Shown piece after piece: positions 30,998-39,338 of a stretch of 64,000 bases of DNA. Within the stretch, counting starts at the first letter, position 1. The number at the start of each line of letters is the position of its first letter. The DNA comes from Amorphus coralli DSM 19760 (lineage in GTDB: Bacteria > Pseudomonadota > Alphaproteobacteria > Rhizobiales > Amorphaceae), in the NCBI RefSeq assembly GCF_000374525.1, contig NZ_KB894572.1, positions 248,001 through 312,000 of the forward strand, in the 5' to 3' direction. Below the pieces are notes generated by a model. It ran no database searches. It saw nothing but the letters and a program-made list of their open reading frames with translations, and was not told the DNA's origin. The translations under genes and the position numbers were made by a program.

Positions 30998-31316
30998 TCT
31001 CTTGTCTCTCCTTCTGGCAGACCGTTCGGACCCGAGGACGGCGTCCGACAAGGCCGACATCGCGCCGGCCGGCCCCCTGACGTTTCGAACGCAAAACGGA
31101 TCGGTTTCGGCGCGGATGGGCCGAAACGCTGCGAGCTATATAAGAAGGGGCCAAAAGAGCCGCAAGCCGCCCGCACGCGATCCAAACACGCGTTTTTGAG
31201 CAGATTTGGCATGCAAACCCGCATGGCTGGCGCGTTCGCATGCGAGCAAGGCGGCGTGAACAAAACTGCGGTCGCGCCTCTGGCCGCCGACTGCGGCCGA
31301 CTGTAGGGAGAGGGCC
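30998..31316. other. dnaK / alkB divergent intergenic region
   Basis: The region is 319 bases. It contains the dnaK RpoH-like promoter. No SOS box (GAAC-N7-GAAC) was seen for alkB. No small gene is supported. Confidence 0.5.
31138..31166 (-). promoter_or_regulatory. RpoH (sigma-32)-type promoter of dnaK
   Basis: On the minus strand, CTTG (31166-31163), an 18-base spacer and CTTATAT (31144-31138) match the alphaproteobacterial heat-shock consensus at every fixed position. Confidence 0.8.
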
Positions 31317-31913
31317 ATGGCCATCGACATCCTTCCCGAACGCTTCGATCCGGCCGCCCAGCGCGCCCTGCTCGCCGACATCGAAGCGGTGGTCCAGGCG
31401 GCGCCCTGGTTTGCGCCGTGCATGCCGCGCACCGGCAAGCCGCTGTCCGTGCGGATGACGAATTGCGGGCCGCTGGGCTGGGTGGCCGACATCGACGGCT
31501 ACCGATACCAGCCGGCGCATCCCGACACGGGCGAACCCTGGCCGCCCATTCCGCAACTCCTTCTGGACCTGTGGGCGGATGTATCCGGCATCGCGGCGCC
31601 GCCCGAGGCCTGCCTGGTCAACCTCTACGGCCCGAAGGCGCGGATGGGGCTGCACCAGGACCGCGACGAAAATGAGTTCGGGGCCCCGGTCGTCTCCGTG
31701 TCGCTCGGGGACACGGCCGTGTTCCGCATCGGCGGTACGACGCGGAAGGGGCCGACCCGGTCGCTGCGGCTGGCATCGGGCGACGTGATCGTCTTCGGCG
31801 GCGAGGACCGGCTGGCCTACCACGGCATCGACCGCATCCTGGCCGGCTCGTCCACACTTCTTCCGGAGGGCGGCCGGATCAACCTCACGCTCAGGCGGGT
31901 GACACCGATCTGA
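31317..31913 (+). CDS. alkB: Alpha-ketoglutarate-dependent dioxygenase AlkB
   Basis: The product is 198 residues. The Fe(II) ligands are visible in MGLHQDRDENEFGAPVVSVSLGDTAVFRIGG (HxD) and the later His of RLAYHGIDRI. The 2-oxoglutarate-binding Arg lies in GGRINLTLRRV. The nucleotide-recognition region is PCMPRTGKPLSVRMTNCGPLGWVAD and YRYQPAHPDTG. AlkB removes alkyl lesions such as 1-methyladenine and 3-methylcytosine from nucleic acids. It is divergent from dnaK, and no Ada-type box was recognised. Confidence 0.93.
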   Translation: MAIDILPERFDPAAQRALLADIEAVVQAAPWFAPCMPRTGKPLSVRMTNCGPLGWVADIDGYRYQPAHPDTGEPWPPIPQLLLDLWADVSGIAAPPEACLVNLYGPKARMGLHQDRDENEFGAPVVSVSLGDTAVFRIGGTTRKGPTRSLRLASGDVIVFGGEDRLAYHGIDRILAGSSTLLPEGGRINLTLRRVTPI

Positions 31914-32019
31914 TCGTCTGCGGGCGCGCGATCTCGTGACTTGCAGGCCGTGGTGCGATGCGGTGAGGGTGCGGGCCGGTGAGCGGCCGCGGTCGCCTGG
32001 CACAAGGAGAAGACACGCC

Positions 32020-32394
32020 ATGACCAGCATCCGGACCATCCTCTGCGCGGGAGCTGCTGCACTCGCGTTGACCGCGGCGGCGGTGGCCGGCGAGGCGGAT
32101 GTTGTCGACGTCTCGGTCACGGCGGAGGACGGCGGTTCCTACCGGTTCGACGTGACCGTCCGCCACGCCGACGAGGGCTGGGACCACTACGCCGACCGGT
32201 TCGAGATCGTCGGTCCGGACGGTACGGTGCTCGGGACGCGCACGCTTTTCCATCCCCACGTCAACGAGCAACCGTTCACCCGCAGCCTGTCCGGCGTTGC
32301 GATTTCCGACAACGTGGAGCGCGTAACGGTGCGCGCCGGCGACAGCGTGCATGGCCTAGGCGGGGCGGAGGTCACGGTGGACCTGCCGCACTGA
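32020..32394 (+). CDS. Small secreted protein of unknown function
   Basis: The product is 124 residues with a clear signal peptide (MTSIRTILCAGAAALALTAAAVAGEA). The mature part of about 100 residues looks beta-rich (VVDVSVTAEDGGSYRFDVTVRHADEGWDHYADRFEIVGPDGTVLGTRTLFHPHVNEQPFTRSLSGVAI). The His- and acid-rich stretches (HADEGWDHYAD, HPHVNE) could bind metal, but this is speculation. The ATG follows AAGGAG by ten bases; a longer reading would lose the signal peptide. It sits about 106 bases after alkB. Confidence 0.72.
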   Translation: MTSIRTILCAGAAALALTAAAVAGEADVVDVSVTAEDGGSYRFDVTVRHADEGWDHYADRFEIVGPDGTVLGTRTLFHPHVNEQPFTRSLSGVAISDNVERVTVRAGDSVHGLGGAEVTVDLPH

Positions 32395-32494
32395 GGCCTG
32401 GAGGCGTTTCGGTTGCCGGCGGGCCGAGCGGTTCCGGTTGGCGTCCTGTCGCGCGCCCGCACGCCGAACCCGGGCCCGCTTCGCCCCGTGGCGT

Positions 32495-33787
32495 TTACCC
32501 CATCAGGTTCGGCAGGCCGAGGGCGAGGATCGGGAATGCGAGCAGCAGGATCATCCGCACGATGTCGGCCAGGATGAACGGCGTGACGCCCTTGAAGATC
32601 GTTCCGATCGAGACGTCCGGCAGCACCGTCTTCAGGACGAAGACGTTGAGGCCCACCGGCGGCGTGATCAGGGAGATCTCCGTCATGATCACCACGACGA
32701 TGCCGAACCAGACCAGATCGTAGCCCAGCGCCCCGATCATCGGAGCGAAGATCGGCACGGTGAGCAGCACCATCGACAGGCTCTCCAGCACCATGCCGAG
32801 CAGCAGGTAGATGACCAGGACGCCCAGGAGGATGACGAACGGCGCGACGTCCTGCTGGGAGGCGAACGAGGTCAGGTCGTCCGGCAGGCCGGCGATGTTG
32901 ATGTAGTTGGCGAACACGATGGCGCCGATCAGCACGGCGAACATCATGGTCGTGGTGGACGCGGTTTCGGCCAGGATCTCGCCCACCACCCGGAAGGACA
33001 GGGTGCGCCGGAAGAGCGCGATCAGGAACGCGCCGAAGGCACCGACGCCGGCTGCCTCGGTTGCGGTAAAGATGCCGACATAGATGCCGCCGATGACCAA
33101 CACGAACAGGGCAAGGATGCCCAGCACGCCACGGGTGGCGCGCAATTTCTCCGCCAGGGAGACCTTCGGGCCGGGCGGGCCCCTGTCCGGGTTCATCATG
33201 CAGACCACGCGCACGGCGGCCATGTAGAGAAGGATGCCGAGAAGGCCGGGCACGATGCCGGCGATGAACAGCCGGCCGATATCCTGCTGTGTGGTCACGC
33301 CGTAGATAACCAGGATCACGCTCGGGGGAATCAGAATGCCGAGCGTGCCGCCTGCGGCGATGACGCCGGAGGCAAGGCTGTCGTCGTAGTGGTATTTCCG
33401 CATCTGCGGCAGCGCGACCTTGCCCATGGTGGCGGCGGTGGCCAGCGACGAGCCGCAGACGGCCGAGAAGCCGCCGCAGGCGACGGCCGTTGCCATGGCC
33501 AGACCGCCCGGCCGGGCGCCGAGCCAGGCGTGGCAGGCCGCATAGAGCTCGTCGGACAATCCCGCGCGGGTTACGAAGTTGCCCATCAGGATGAACAGCG
33601 GCACCACCGACAGCGAGTAGGACAGGCTGGTGTCGAACAGCGTCTGGCCGACAATCGCCATCCCGCCCTGCAGGCCGAGAATGAGGGTCAGGCCGGTGGC
33701 GCCGACGATGCCCATGGCCACCGCGATCGGCACGCCCGCGAACAGGAGGACGAGGAGGGCGATCAGCCCCGGAACCCAGGCATCCAT
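32495..33787 (-). CDS. dctM: TRAP transporter large permease (DctM family)
   Basis: The product is 430 residues with about 12 hydrophobic segments. PLFILMGNFVTRAGLSDELYAACHAWLGARPGGLAMATAVACGGFSAVCGSS and TLGILIPPSVILVIYGVTTQQDIGRLFIAGIVPGLL are DctM signatures, as is the C-terminal ISLITPPVGLNVFVLKTVLPDVSIGTIFKGV. It is the sodium-driven transmembrane subunit in the inner membrane. It follows dctQ after eight bases in the order dctP-dctQ-dctM. The symbol denotes family only. Confidence 0.92.
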   Translation of the reverse strand: MDAWVPGLIALLVLLFAGVPIAVAMGIVGATGLTLILGLQGGMAIVGQTLFDTSLSYSLSVVPLFILMGNFVTRAGLSDELYAACHAWLGARPGGLAMATAVACGGFSAVCGSSLATAATMGKVALPQMRKYHYDDSLASGVIAAGGTLGILIPPSVILVIYGVTTQQDIGRLFIAGIVPGLLGILLYMAAVRVVCMMNPDRGPPGPKVSLAEKLRATRGVLGILALFVLVIGGIYVGIFTATEAAGVGAFGAFLIALFRRTLSFRVVGEILAETASTTTMMFAVLIGAIVFANYINIAGLPDDLTSFASQQDVAPFVILLGVLVIYLLLGMVLESLSMVLLTVPIFAPMIGALGYDLVWFGIVVVIMTEISLITPPVGLNVFVLKTVLPDVSIGTIFKGVTPFILADIVRMILLLAFPILALGLPNLMG

Positions 33788-33795
33788 GGAAAGGT

Positions 33796-34317
33796 CTATG
33801 CCTCCGCTTCGTCGCGCGCGAACACGGCGATGACCGCGACGATGGTCGCCACGGCGGAAAGGGCGGCCGCCGCATAGGCAACGGGCGCAAGGGGAATGCG
33901 AAGCAGCACCGTCGTGTCACCATAGGAGGCGAGTTCGCCGGCGACCCCGTAGAGGAGCCAGGCGGCCACGCCGAAGGCGACCACGGTCAGCACGCGCGCC
34001 AGGATCCGGAGGATCGGCGTGAGGAACGCCGGCGCCCGGTCGTAGAAGAGCAGCACGCTCACATGCTCTCCGCGGCCGGTCACGATGGGCAGGCCGACGA
34101 AGACGATCAGCACCAGCATGATTTCCGTCGCCTCGAAGGCGCCGGGCACGGGGGCGGTGAAGATGTAGCGGCCGACCACGTCGGTGACGGTCAGGATCAT
34201 CATCGCGAACAGAAGGACGCCCGCGACGAGATTGAGCATGGCCGCGCAGGCGGAGGGGATGCGCGCCGCCCAAGGGCGGCGCGCGGCAGTCCGATGAAGC
34301 GCGTCGTTCGCGTTCAC
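33796..34317 (-). CDS. dctQ: TRAP transporter small permease (DctQ family)
   Basis: The product is 173 residues with four membrane helices, typical for the small subunit. MMILTVTDVVGRYIFTAPVPGAFEATEIMLVLIVFVGLPIV is the DctQ core pattern. The start is GTG, which overlaps the dctP stop (GTGA), so the two are translationally coupled. Its role is to pair with DctM. The substrate is set by DctP. Confidence 0.9.
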   Translation of the reverse strand: MNANDALHRTAARRPWAARIPSACAAMLNLVAGVLLFAMMILTVTDVVGRYIFTAPVPGAFEATEIMLVLIVFVGLPIVTGRGEHVSVLLFYDRAPAFLTPILRILARVLTVVAFGVAAWLLYGVAGELASYGDTTVLLRIPLAPVAYAAAALSAVATIVAVIAVFARDEAEA

Positions 34318-35345
34318 TGGCTTTCCTTGGCGACTTCTTCCTTCAGCATCTTGAGGGCCGCCTCGCCGTCGACGCCCTTTTCCTTGGCGGCGTCGAGGAA
34401 GACGGATTCGATGCCGTCGAGCTTCTCGTGGAGCGACGCCATGAAGGCCTCGTCTGCATCGATGATCTTGACGCCTTCCGCTTCCATCTTCTTGACACCG
34501 GCGGCGTCGGCGTTGTCCCAGGCCTGGCCCGCGATGCGCGCCAGCGCTTCGCCGGAGACGCTGTCGATCGCCTTCTGGTCTTCCTCGGAGAGGCTGTCCC
34601 AGGTCTTCTCGTTCATGATGACGAAGAAGCTTGTGGCGTAGAGGCCGCCGTTAACGCTGGTGCCGTTCTTGACCACCGTGTCGATCTTGAAGAAGGGCAC
34701 GGATTCGGCCGGGAACAGGATGCCGTCAGCAACGCCGTTCGACAGGATCTCGTAGACCTGAGGCGACGGAGCGGAGACCGGCACGATACCGAGCCGCTGC
34801 GCCACCATGTTGGCCAGGCCGCCGCCGACGCGGTACTTCGCGCCTTCCAGCTGGTCGGTCGAGGTGACCGCCTCCTTGGTCGTGTAGATCTCGCCCGGAC
34901 CGTGGGTGAACAGCGTGACGAGCTTCACGCCGTCATGCTCGTCGGCTTCCTTCAGATACTTCTCGTAGACGCGCCAATAGGCGACGGAGAGCGCCTCGGC
35001 GGTGTTGGACTGGAACGGCAGCTCGACCAGCGAGGTCAGGCCGAACCGGTTCGGCGTGTAGCCGTGCACGCCGTAAGCGACGTCGGCGGCGCCCTTGGCG
35101 ATCAGGTCATACTGGGCCGGCGGCTTGCCGATCGGCGCCTTCATCACCTCCACGGTGACGCGGCCGTCAGTAACCTCGGCAACCTTCTCGCCCCACGGCT
35201 CAATAATGTCGACGACGAGCGGATGTCCCGGCGGCAGCCAGTTCGACACGCGCAGCACGGTCTCGGCCTGCGCCTGGCTGGCGAGTGCCGAGAGGCAGAA
35301 CGCCGCGACGGCGGCAGCCTTCAACTTGGTGGGAAGGACGGACAT
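34314..35345 (-). CDS. dctP: TRAP transporter substrate-binding protein (DctP family)
   Basis: The product is 343 residues with a signal peptide (KLKAAAVAAFCLSALASQAQA). The mature protein begins ETVLRVSNWLPPGHPLVVDIIEPWGEKVAEVTDGRV. The ligand-site region GAKYRVGGGLANMVAQRLGIVPVSAPSPQVYEILSNGVADGILFPAESVPFFKI fits DctP. The ligand is unknown; the usual class binds organic or aromatic acids. The start has GGGAGAT eight bases upstream. A palindrome about 140 bases upstream matches one in the aryl-CoA operon promoter, suggesting shared control and an aromatic-acid ligand. Confidence 0.88.
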   Translation of the reverse strand: MSVLPTKLKAAAVAAFCLSALASQAQAETVLRVSNWLPPGHPLVVDIIEPWGEKVAEVTDGRVTVEVMKAPIGKPPAQYDLIAKGAADVAYGVHGYTPNRFGLTSLVELPFQSNTAEALSVAYWRVYEKYLKEADEHDGVKLVTLFTHGPGEIYTTKEAVTSTDQLEGAKYRVGGGLANMVAQRLGIVPVSAPSPQVYEILSNGVADGILFPAESVPFFKIDTVVKNGTSVNGGLYATSFFVIMNEKTWDSLSEEDQKAIDSVSGEALARIAGQAWDNADAAGVKKMEAEGVKIIDADEAFMASLHEKLDGIESVFLDAAKEKGVDGEAALKMLKEEVAKESQ

Positions 35346-35855
35346 GCTCGGTATCTCCCTCTGTCCGGTTGCGTCTCGATCCGTGTAGCCGTGTGCAACG
35401 GCCGCGCCAACCGGCCGGCTCTCGGGTCGCCGCCCGTTTCCATCCCCGGCGCGCCATGGCGGGGCTTCACAACGGAGATATTTCAAACCTAAAATGTTCT
35501 CCGTGTCGACCGGTGCGCGCGATCTGTGGCAAATTCTTTGGGCAGATGCCGCATCGCACAAAAAACAATCAGACACGCTTCCAGCTGCGGCAAGGGGACA
35601 GAGTGCTATGAACCGATTGAGCGGGTGCCTCGCGGGCGCCGACACGATCCGGAGCCGGTGTCGAGACCGATCCTCTCATCGCCGCTGCGCATCGTGCGCA
35701 CCATCGCGCGGTGCCTGAGGGACACCGACCACCGTCTTTGATCTCCGCAGGATCGCCCGGCCCCTGACGGCTGGCGCGTGCGTGTCCTGATGCGCGCCGC
35801 CATGCCGATGGTCGACGATCCGCACCGGACGAGCGAGGTTCGCCATCCCGTGTCG
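35346..35855. other. dctP / livH divergent intergenic region
   Basis: The region is 510 bases. It contains the shared palindrome at 35477-35496. No substrate-binding-protein gene for the ABC transporter is hidden here; reading frames are short and not family-like. Confidence 0.5.
35477..35496. promoter_or_regulatory. Putative MarR operator, copy 1 (dctPQM / livHMGF)
   Basis: GATATTT, then CAAACCT, then AAAATG. The 14-base core TTTCAAACCTAAAA (35481-35494) is an imperfect palindrome of form TTTYAARCYTRAAA. It is almost identical to copy 2 at 43127-43146. Binding by the MarR regulator at 44037 is inferred. Confidence 0.55.
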
Positions 35856-36773
35856 ATGACCCTCTTTGCCGTTCAGCTGCTGAACGGTCTGCAGCTCGGC
35901 GTGCTCCTGTTCCTGATCGCGGCCGGGCTGACGCTCGTGTTCGGCGTCATGGACTTCGTCAACCTTGCCCACGGCGTCCAGTACATGGTCGGCGCCTACC
36001 TGGCCGTTGTGTTCACGACGCTCGTCGGCAATTTCTTCATGGCGCTGGTACTGGCCATGTCGGCGGCGCTTCTGATCGGCCTCCTGCTGGAGGTGACCAT
36101 CTACCGTCGCCTCTATGACAGGGACCATCTCGACCAGGTTCTGGCGACCTTCGGTGTGATCCTGTTCCTGAACGAGCTCGCCCGGGTGCTGTTCGGCCCG
36201 TCGCCGCTGACCGTGCCGGTTCCCGAGGCGCTGTCGGGTGCCGTGCTCCTGATGAACGGGCTGCTCTACCCGGTCTACCGAATCGCCCTGATCGTCGCCG
36301 GCCTGGCGGTGGCCGTCGGCCTGTGGCTGCTCGTCACCCAAACCCGCATCGGCATGCTGGTGCGCGCCGGGGCAACGAATGCGCGCATGGTGTCGGCGCT
36401 CGGGGTCAACATCCGCCAGCTCTTCATGATCGTTTTCGGCTTCGGCGTGATGCTTGCTGGGTTCGCCGGCTTCACGGCAGCGCCGATCCTCTCGGTTGAG
36501 CCGGGCATGGGCGACAGCCTGCTGATCCTGGCGTTCGTGGTGATCGTCATCGGTGGCATCGGTTCGATCCGTGGTGCCTTCTTCGCGGCCCTCATCGTCG
36601 GGCTGGTGGACACGCTCGGCCGCACCTTCATGACCGATATCTTCAAGCTGTTCCTGTCGCCGTCGGCGGCCACCGACGTCGGCCCGGCGGTGGCCTCGAT
36701 GCTGATCTACATCCTCATGGCGGCAGTGCTTTTCTTCCGGCCCACCGGCCTGTTCCCGGCGAAGGGGAGCTAG
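35856..36773 (+). CDS. livH: Branched-chain-type ABC transporter permease LivH
   Basis: The product is 305 residues with eight or nine membrane helices. GLTLVFGVMDFVNLAHGVQYMVGAYLA is the LivH signature, and AGFAGFTAAPILSVEPGMGDSLLILAFVVIVIGGIGSIRGAFFAALIVG is the coupling region. The family imports branched amino acids, amides and also aromatic acids. The ATG MTLFAVQLLNGLQLG matches the family start; upstream starts are not family-like. First gene of livHMGF; no binding protein is encoded with it. Confidence 0.9.
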   Translation: MTLFAVQLLNGLQLGVLLFLIAAGLTLVFGVMDFVNLAHGVQYMVGAYLAVVFTTLVGNFFMALVLAMSAALLIGLLLEVTIYRRLYDRDHLDQVLATFGVILFLNELARVLFGPSPLTVPVPEALSGAVLLMNGLLYPVYRIALIVAGLAVAVGLWLLVTQTRIGMLVRAGATNARMVSALGVNIRQLFMIVFGFGVMLAGFAGFTAAPILSVEPGMGDSLLILAFVVIVIGGIGSIRGAFFAALIVGLVDTLGRTFMTDIFKLFLSPSAATDVGPAVASMLIYILMAAVLFFRPTGLFPAKGS

Positions 36774-36778
36774 GCGCA

Positions 36779-37780
36779 ATGGCAAAGACCGCTTCTCCCG
36801 CCACCCCATCCACCGCGCCGCGGCCGAGCCGGATTCTCGAAGGGACCTGGATCCCGCTCGTCGTGTTCGCGATCCTGGCGGTGATGCCCGCCGTCTCCGT
36901 GGCGCTCGACGATTCCTTCCTCACCCTGTTCGTCATCCGGGTGATGATCTTCGCCATCGCCGCCGTCAGCCTGGACCTCATCCTCGGCTACGGCGCGCTG
37001 ATCAGCTTCGGCCACGCCGCCTTTCTCGGCATCGGGGCGTACGGCATCGGCATCCTGTCAGCCGAGGGCACCGACGAGGGGCTCATTGCGGTGCCGGTGG
37101 CCCTCGTCGCAGCCGGGCTGTTCGCACTGGTGACGGGCGCCATCTCGCTGAAGACCCGCGGCGTCTACTTCATCATGATTACGCTCGCCTTCGCGCAGAT
37201 GGCCTACTACACGACCACAAGCCTGTCGGCCTACGGCGGCGACGACGGTCTGACCATCTGGAGCCGGACCGAGTTTCTCGGTCACGCCATCCTCGATGAC
37301 CGCACGACCTTCTACTACGTCACCTTCGCCTGCCTCCTCGGCGCCTATCTCCTTTGCCGGATGATCGTCGCCTCGCGCTTCGGCCGGGTGCTGACCGGCG
37401 CCAAGCAGAGCGAGGTCAGGCTGCAGGCCGTCGGCATCGATCCGTACGGCTACCGGCTCGTGGCCTACGTCATATCCGCCATGCTGTGTGCCCTGGCCGG
37501 CGTCCTGCTCGCCAACCAGACCGAGTTCGTGAGCCCCGCCTATATGGGCTGGCATCGCTCCGGCGATCTCATCGTCATGGTGGTGCTCGGTGGTATGGGC
37601 ACGCTTCACGGCGCCATCATCGGCGCGGCCGCCTATCTGGTGCTGGAAGAGGTGCTGCAGGACTTCACCGAGCACTGGCGGCTGATCTTCGGCCCGATCC
37701 TGGTGCTGGTCGTGCTCTTCGGGCACGGTGGCATTGTCCGGCTGCTCTCGATCCTGTCGGGAGGGCGCAACCGTGGCTGA
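36779..37780 (+). CDS. livM: Branched-chain-type ABC transporter permease LivM
   Basis: The product is 333 residues with about ten helices. SLDLILGYGALISFGHAAFLGIGAYGIGIL is the LivM signature, and VMVVLGGMGTLHGAIIGAAAYLVLEEVLQDFTEHWRLIFGPILVLVVLF is the C-terminal core. It forms the channel with LivH. It starts five bases after livH and overlaps livG by eight bases. Confidence 0.92.
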   Translation: MAKTASPATPSTAPRPSRILEGTWIPLVVFAILAVMPAVSVALDDSFLTLFVIRVMIFAIAAVSLDLILGYGALISFGHAAFLGIGAYGIGILSAEGTDEGLIAVPVALVAAGLFALVTGAISLKTRGVYFIMITLAFAQMAYYTTTSLSAYGGDDGLTIWSRTEFLGHAILDDRTTFYYVTFACLLGAYLLCRMIVASRFGRVLTGAKQSEVRLQAVGIDPYGYRLVAYVISAMLCALAGVLLANQTEFVSPAYMGWHRSGDLIVMVVLGGMGTLHGAIIGAAAYLVLEEVLQDFTEHWRLIFGPILVLVVLFGHGGIVRLLSILSGGRNRG

Positions 37781-38522
37781 TCCCATCCTCCGCCTGGAGC
37801 GGCTTTCAAAGCATTTCGGCGCGTTGCGCGTCACCAACGAACTCTCACTCGACGTGGAGCGCGGCGAGGTGCACGCCATCATCGGGCCGAACGGCGCTGG
37901 CAAGACCACGTTGATCAGCCAGATCTCCGGGGCGCTCGCGCCCGATCACGGGTCCATCGTCTTCGACGGACGCGACGTGACGGGGCTGTCCATGGCGCAG
38001 CGGGCCCGTGCCGGCCTCGCGCGCTCCTTCCAGATCACCACCATCCTTCCGAACTTCACCGTGCTCGACAACGTCGCGCTCGCCGTCCAGGCGCGGCAGG
38101 GACACTCGTTCCGCTTCGTCAGGGCGGTCAACCGCGATCGTTCGCTGACGGATGCCGCCGCGGCGCACCTTGAAACCGTCGGGCTTCTGGAGCGCGCCGG
38201 CACCCGGGCAGGCTCGCTCTCCCACGGCGAGAAGCGCAGCCTGGAACTGGCCATCGCGCTGGCGACCCGGCCGAAGCTTCTTCTGCTGGACGAGCCGATG
38301 GCGGGCACCGGGCGCGAGGAGACCGAGCGTCTGGTTGCTGTCCTCAAGCGGCTGGCGAGCGATTACACGATGATCCTGGTGGAGCACGACATGGATGCGG
38401 TCTTCGCGCTTGCCGACCGGATCTCGGTGCTGGTCTATGGCGAGGTGATCGCCACCGGAGCACCGGAAGCCATTCGAGAGAATCAAAAGGTCCGCCAGGC
38501 TTATCTCGGGGAGGAGGCATGA
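37773..38522 (+). CDS. livG: Branched-chain-type ABC transporter ATPase LivG
   Basis: The product is 249 residues. Walker A is GPNGAGKTTLISQISG, the signature motif is SLSHGEKRSLELAIALATRP, and Walker B is LLLLDEPMAG, with TMILVEHDMDAVFALADRISVL after it. The signature is SHGEK rather than the common S-G-G-Q/E, as often in LivG. The start is GTG, behind GGGAGGGCG, overlapping livM by eight bases. Confidence 0.92.
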   Translation: MADPILRLERLSKHFGALRVTNELSLDVERGEVHAIIGPNGAGKTTLISQISGALAPDHGSIVFDGRDVTGLSMAQRARAGLARSFQITTILPNFTVLDNVALAVQARQGHSFRFVRAVNRDRSLTDAAAAHLETVGLLERAGTRAGSLSHGEKRSLELAIALATRPKLLLLDEPMAGTGREETERLVAVLKRLASDYTMILVEHDMDAVFALADRISVLVYGEVIATGAPEAIRENQKVRQAYLGEEA

Positions 38523-39244
38523 TGGCTGCGCCCGCCGCACCCATGCTGACCGTCGAGGGCCTGGAAGCCGCCTACGGCGACAGCCAGGTCCTGTTCGGCA
38601 TCGAATTCGGCCTGGATGCCGGCGAGGCGGTGACGCTGCTCGGCCGCAACGGCATGGGCAAGACCACCACCATCCACACGATCATGGGGCTCGTGCCGGC
38701 CCGCGCAGGCCGGGTCAGCTTCGCCGGATCCGATCTCACGGGGCGTCCGCCCTACCGGATCGCCCAGGCCGGTCTCGGGCTGGTGCCGGAAGGGCGGCAG
38801 ATCTTCCCGACCCTGTCGGTGGAGGAGAACCTGGTCGCCACTGCGGCCAACCGGGCAGGCGGCGCGCCGCGGTGGACGCTGAAGGAGGTGTACGGCTTCT
38901 TTCCGCGCCTCGCCGAGCGCCGGGCCAATTCCGGCAAGCAGCTGTCCGGCGGCGAGCAGCAGATGCTCGCCATCGGCCGGGCCCTCATGACGAACCCGTC
39001 GCTTCTCATCCTGGACGAGGCGACGGAAGGCCTCGCGCCCCTGATCCGCGAGGAGATCTGGCAGGTGCTGGTGACGCTCAAGGGCGAGGGCCAATCCATC
39101 CTGATCGTCGACAAGAACATCGACGCCCTGTCGCGCTTCGCCGACCGCCACGTGGTCATCGAGAAGGGCAAGGTGGTCTGGACAGGCACCTCCGCCGAGC
39201 TCGCGGCCGACGGGACCGTGAAGCAGCGCTTTCTTTCGGTCTGA
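38519..39244 (+). CDS. livF: Branched-chain-type ABC transporter ATPase LivF
   Basis: The product is 241 residues. Walker A is GRNGMGKTTTIHTIMG, the family motif is GLVPEGRQIFPTLSVEENL, the signature is LSGGEQQMLAIGRALM, and Walker B is LLILDEATEGLAP. It forms the ATPase pair with LivG. ATGA overlap with livG. Two adjacent ATG codons exist; the first is given. Confidence 0.93.
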   Translation: MMAAPAAPMLTVEGLEAAYGDSQVLFGIEFGLDAGEAVTLLGRNGMGKTTTIHTIMGLVPARAGRVSFAGSDLTGRPPYRIAQAGLGLVPEGRQIFPTLSVEENLVATAANRAGGAPRWTLKEVYGFFPRLAERRANSGKQLSGGEQQMLAIGRALMTNPSLLILDEATEGLAPLIREEIWQVLVTLKGEGQSILIVDKNIDALSRFADRHVVIEKGKVVWTGTSAELAADGTVKQRFLSV

Positions 39245-39338
39245 CGAATGTGTCGACATGCTGCGGATGCGCGGCGGCAACCGCTACGGGTGGTCGAGCG
39301 ACGCGGAATGCCGCGCGTCTTGCGTTAGCCTGCCGTTG

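Noticed and set aside
35560-35855. Possible hidden livK or leader gene before livH
   Set aside because: Frames here are short, lack a signal peptide and show no binding-protein motifs.
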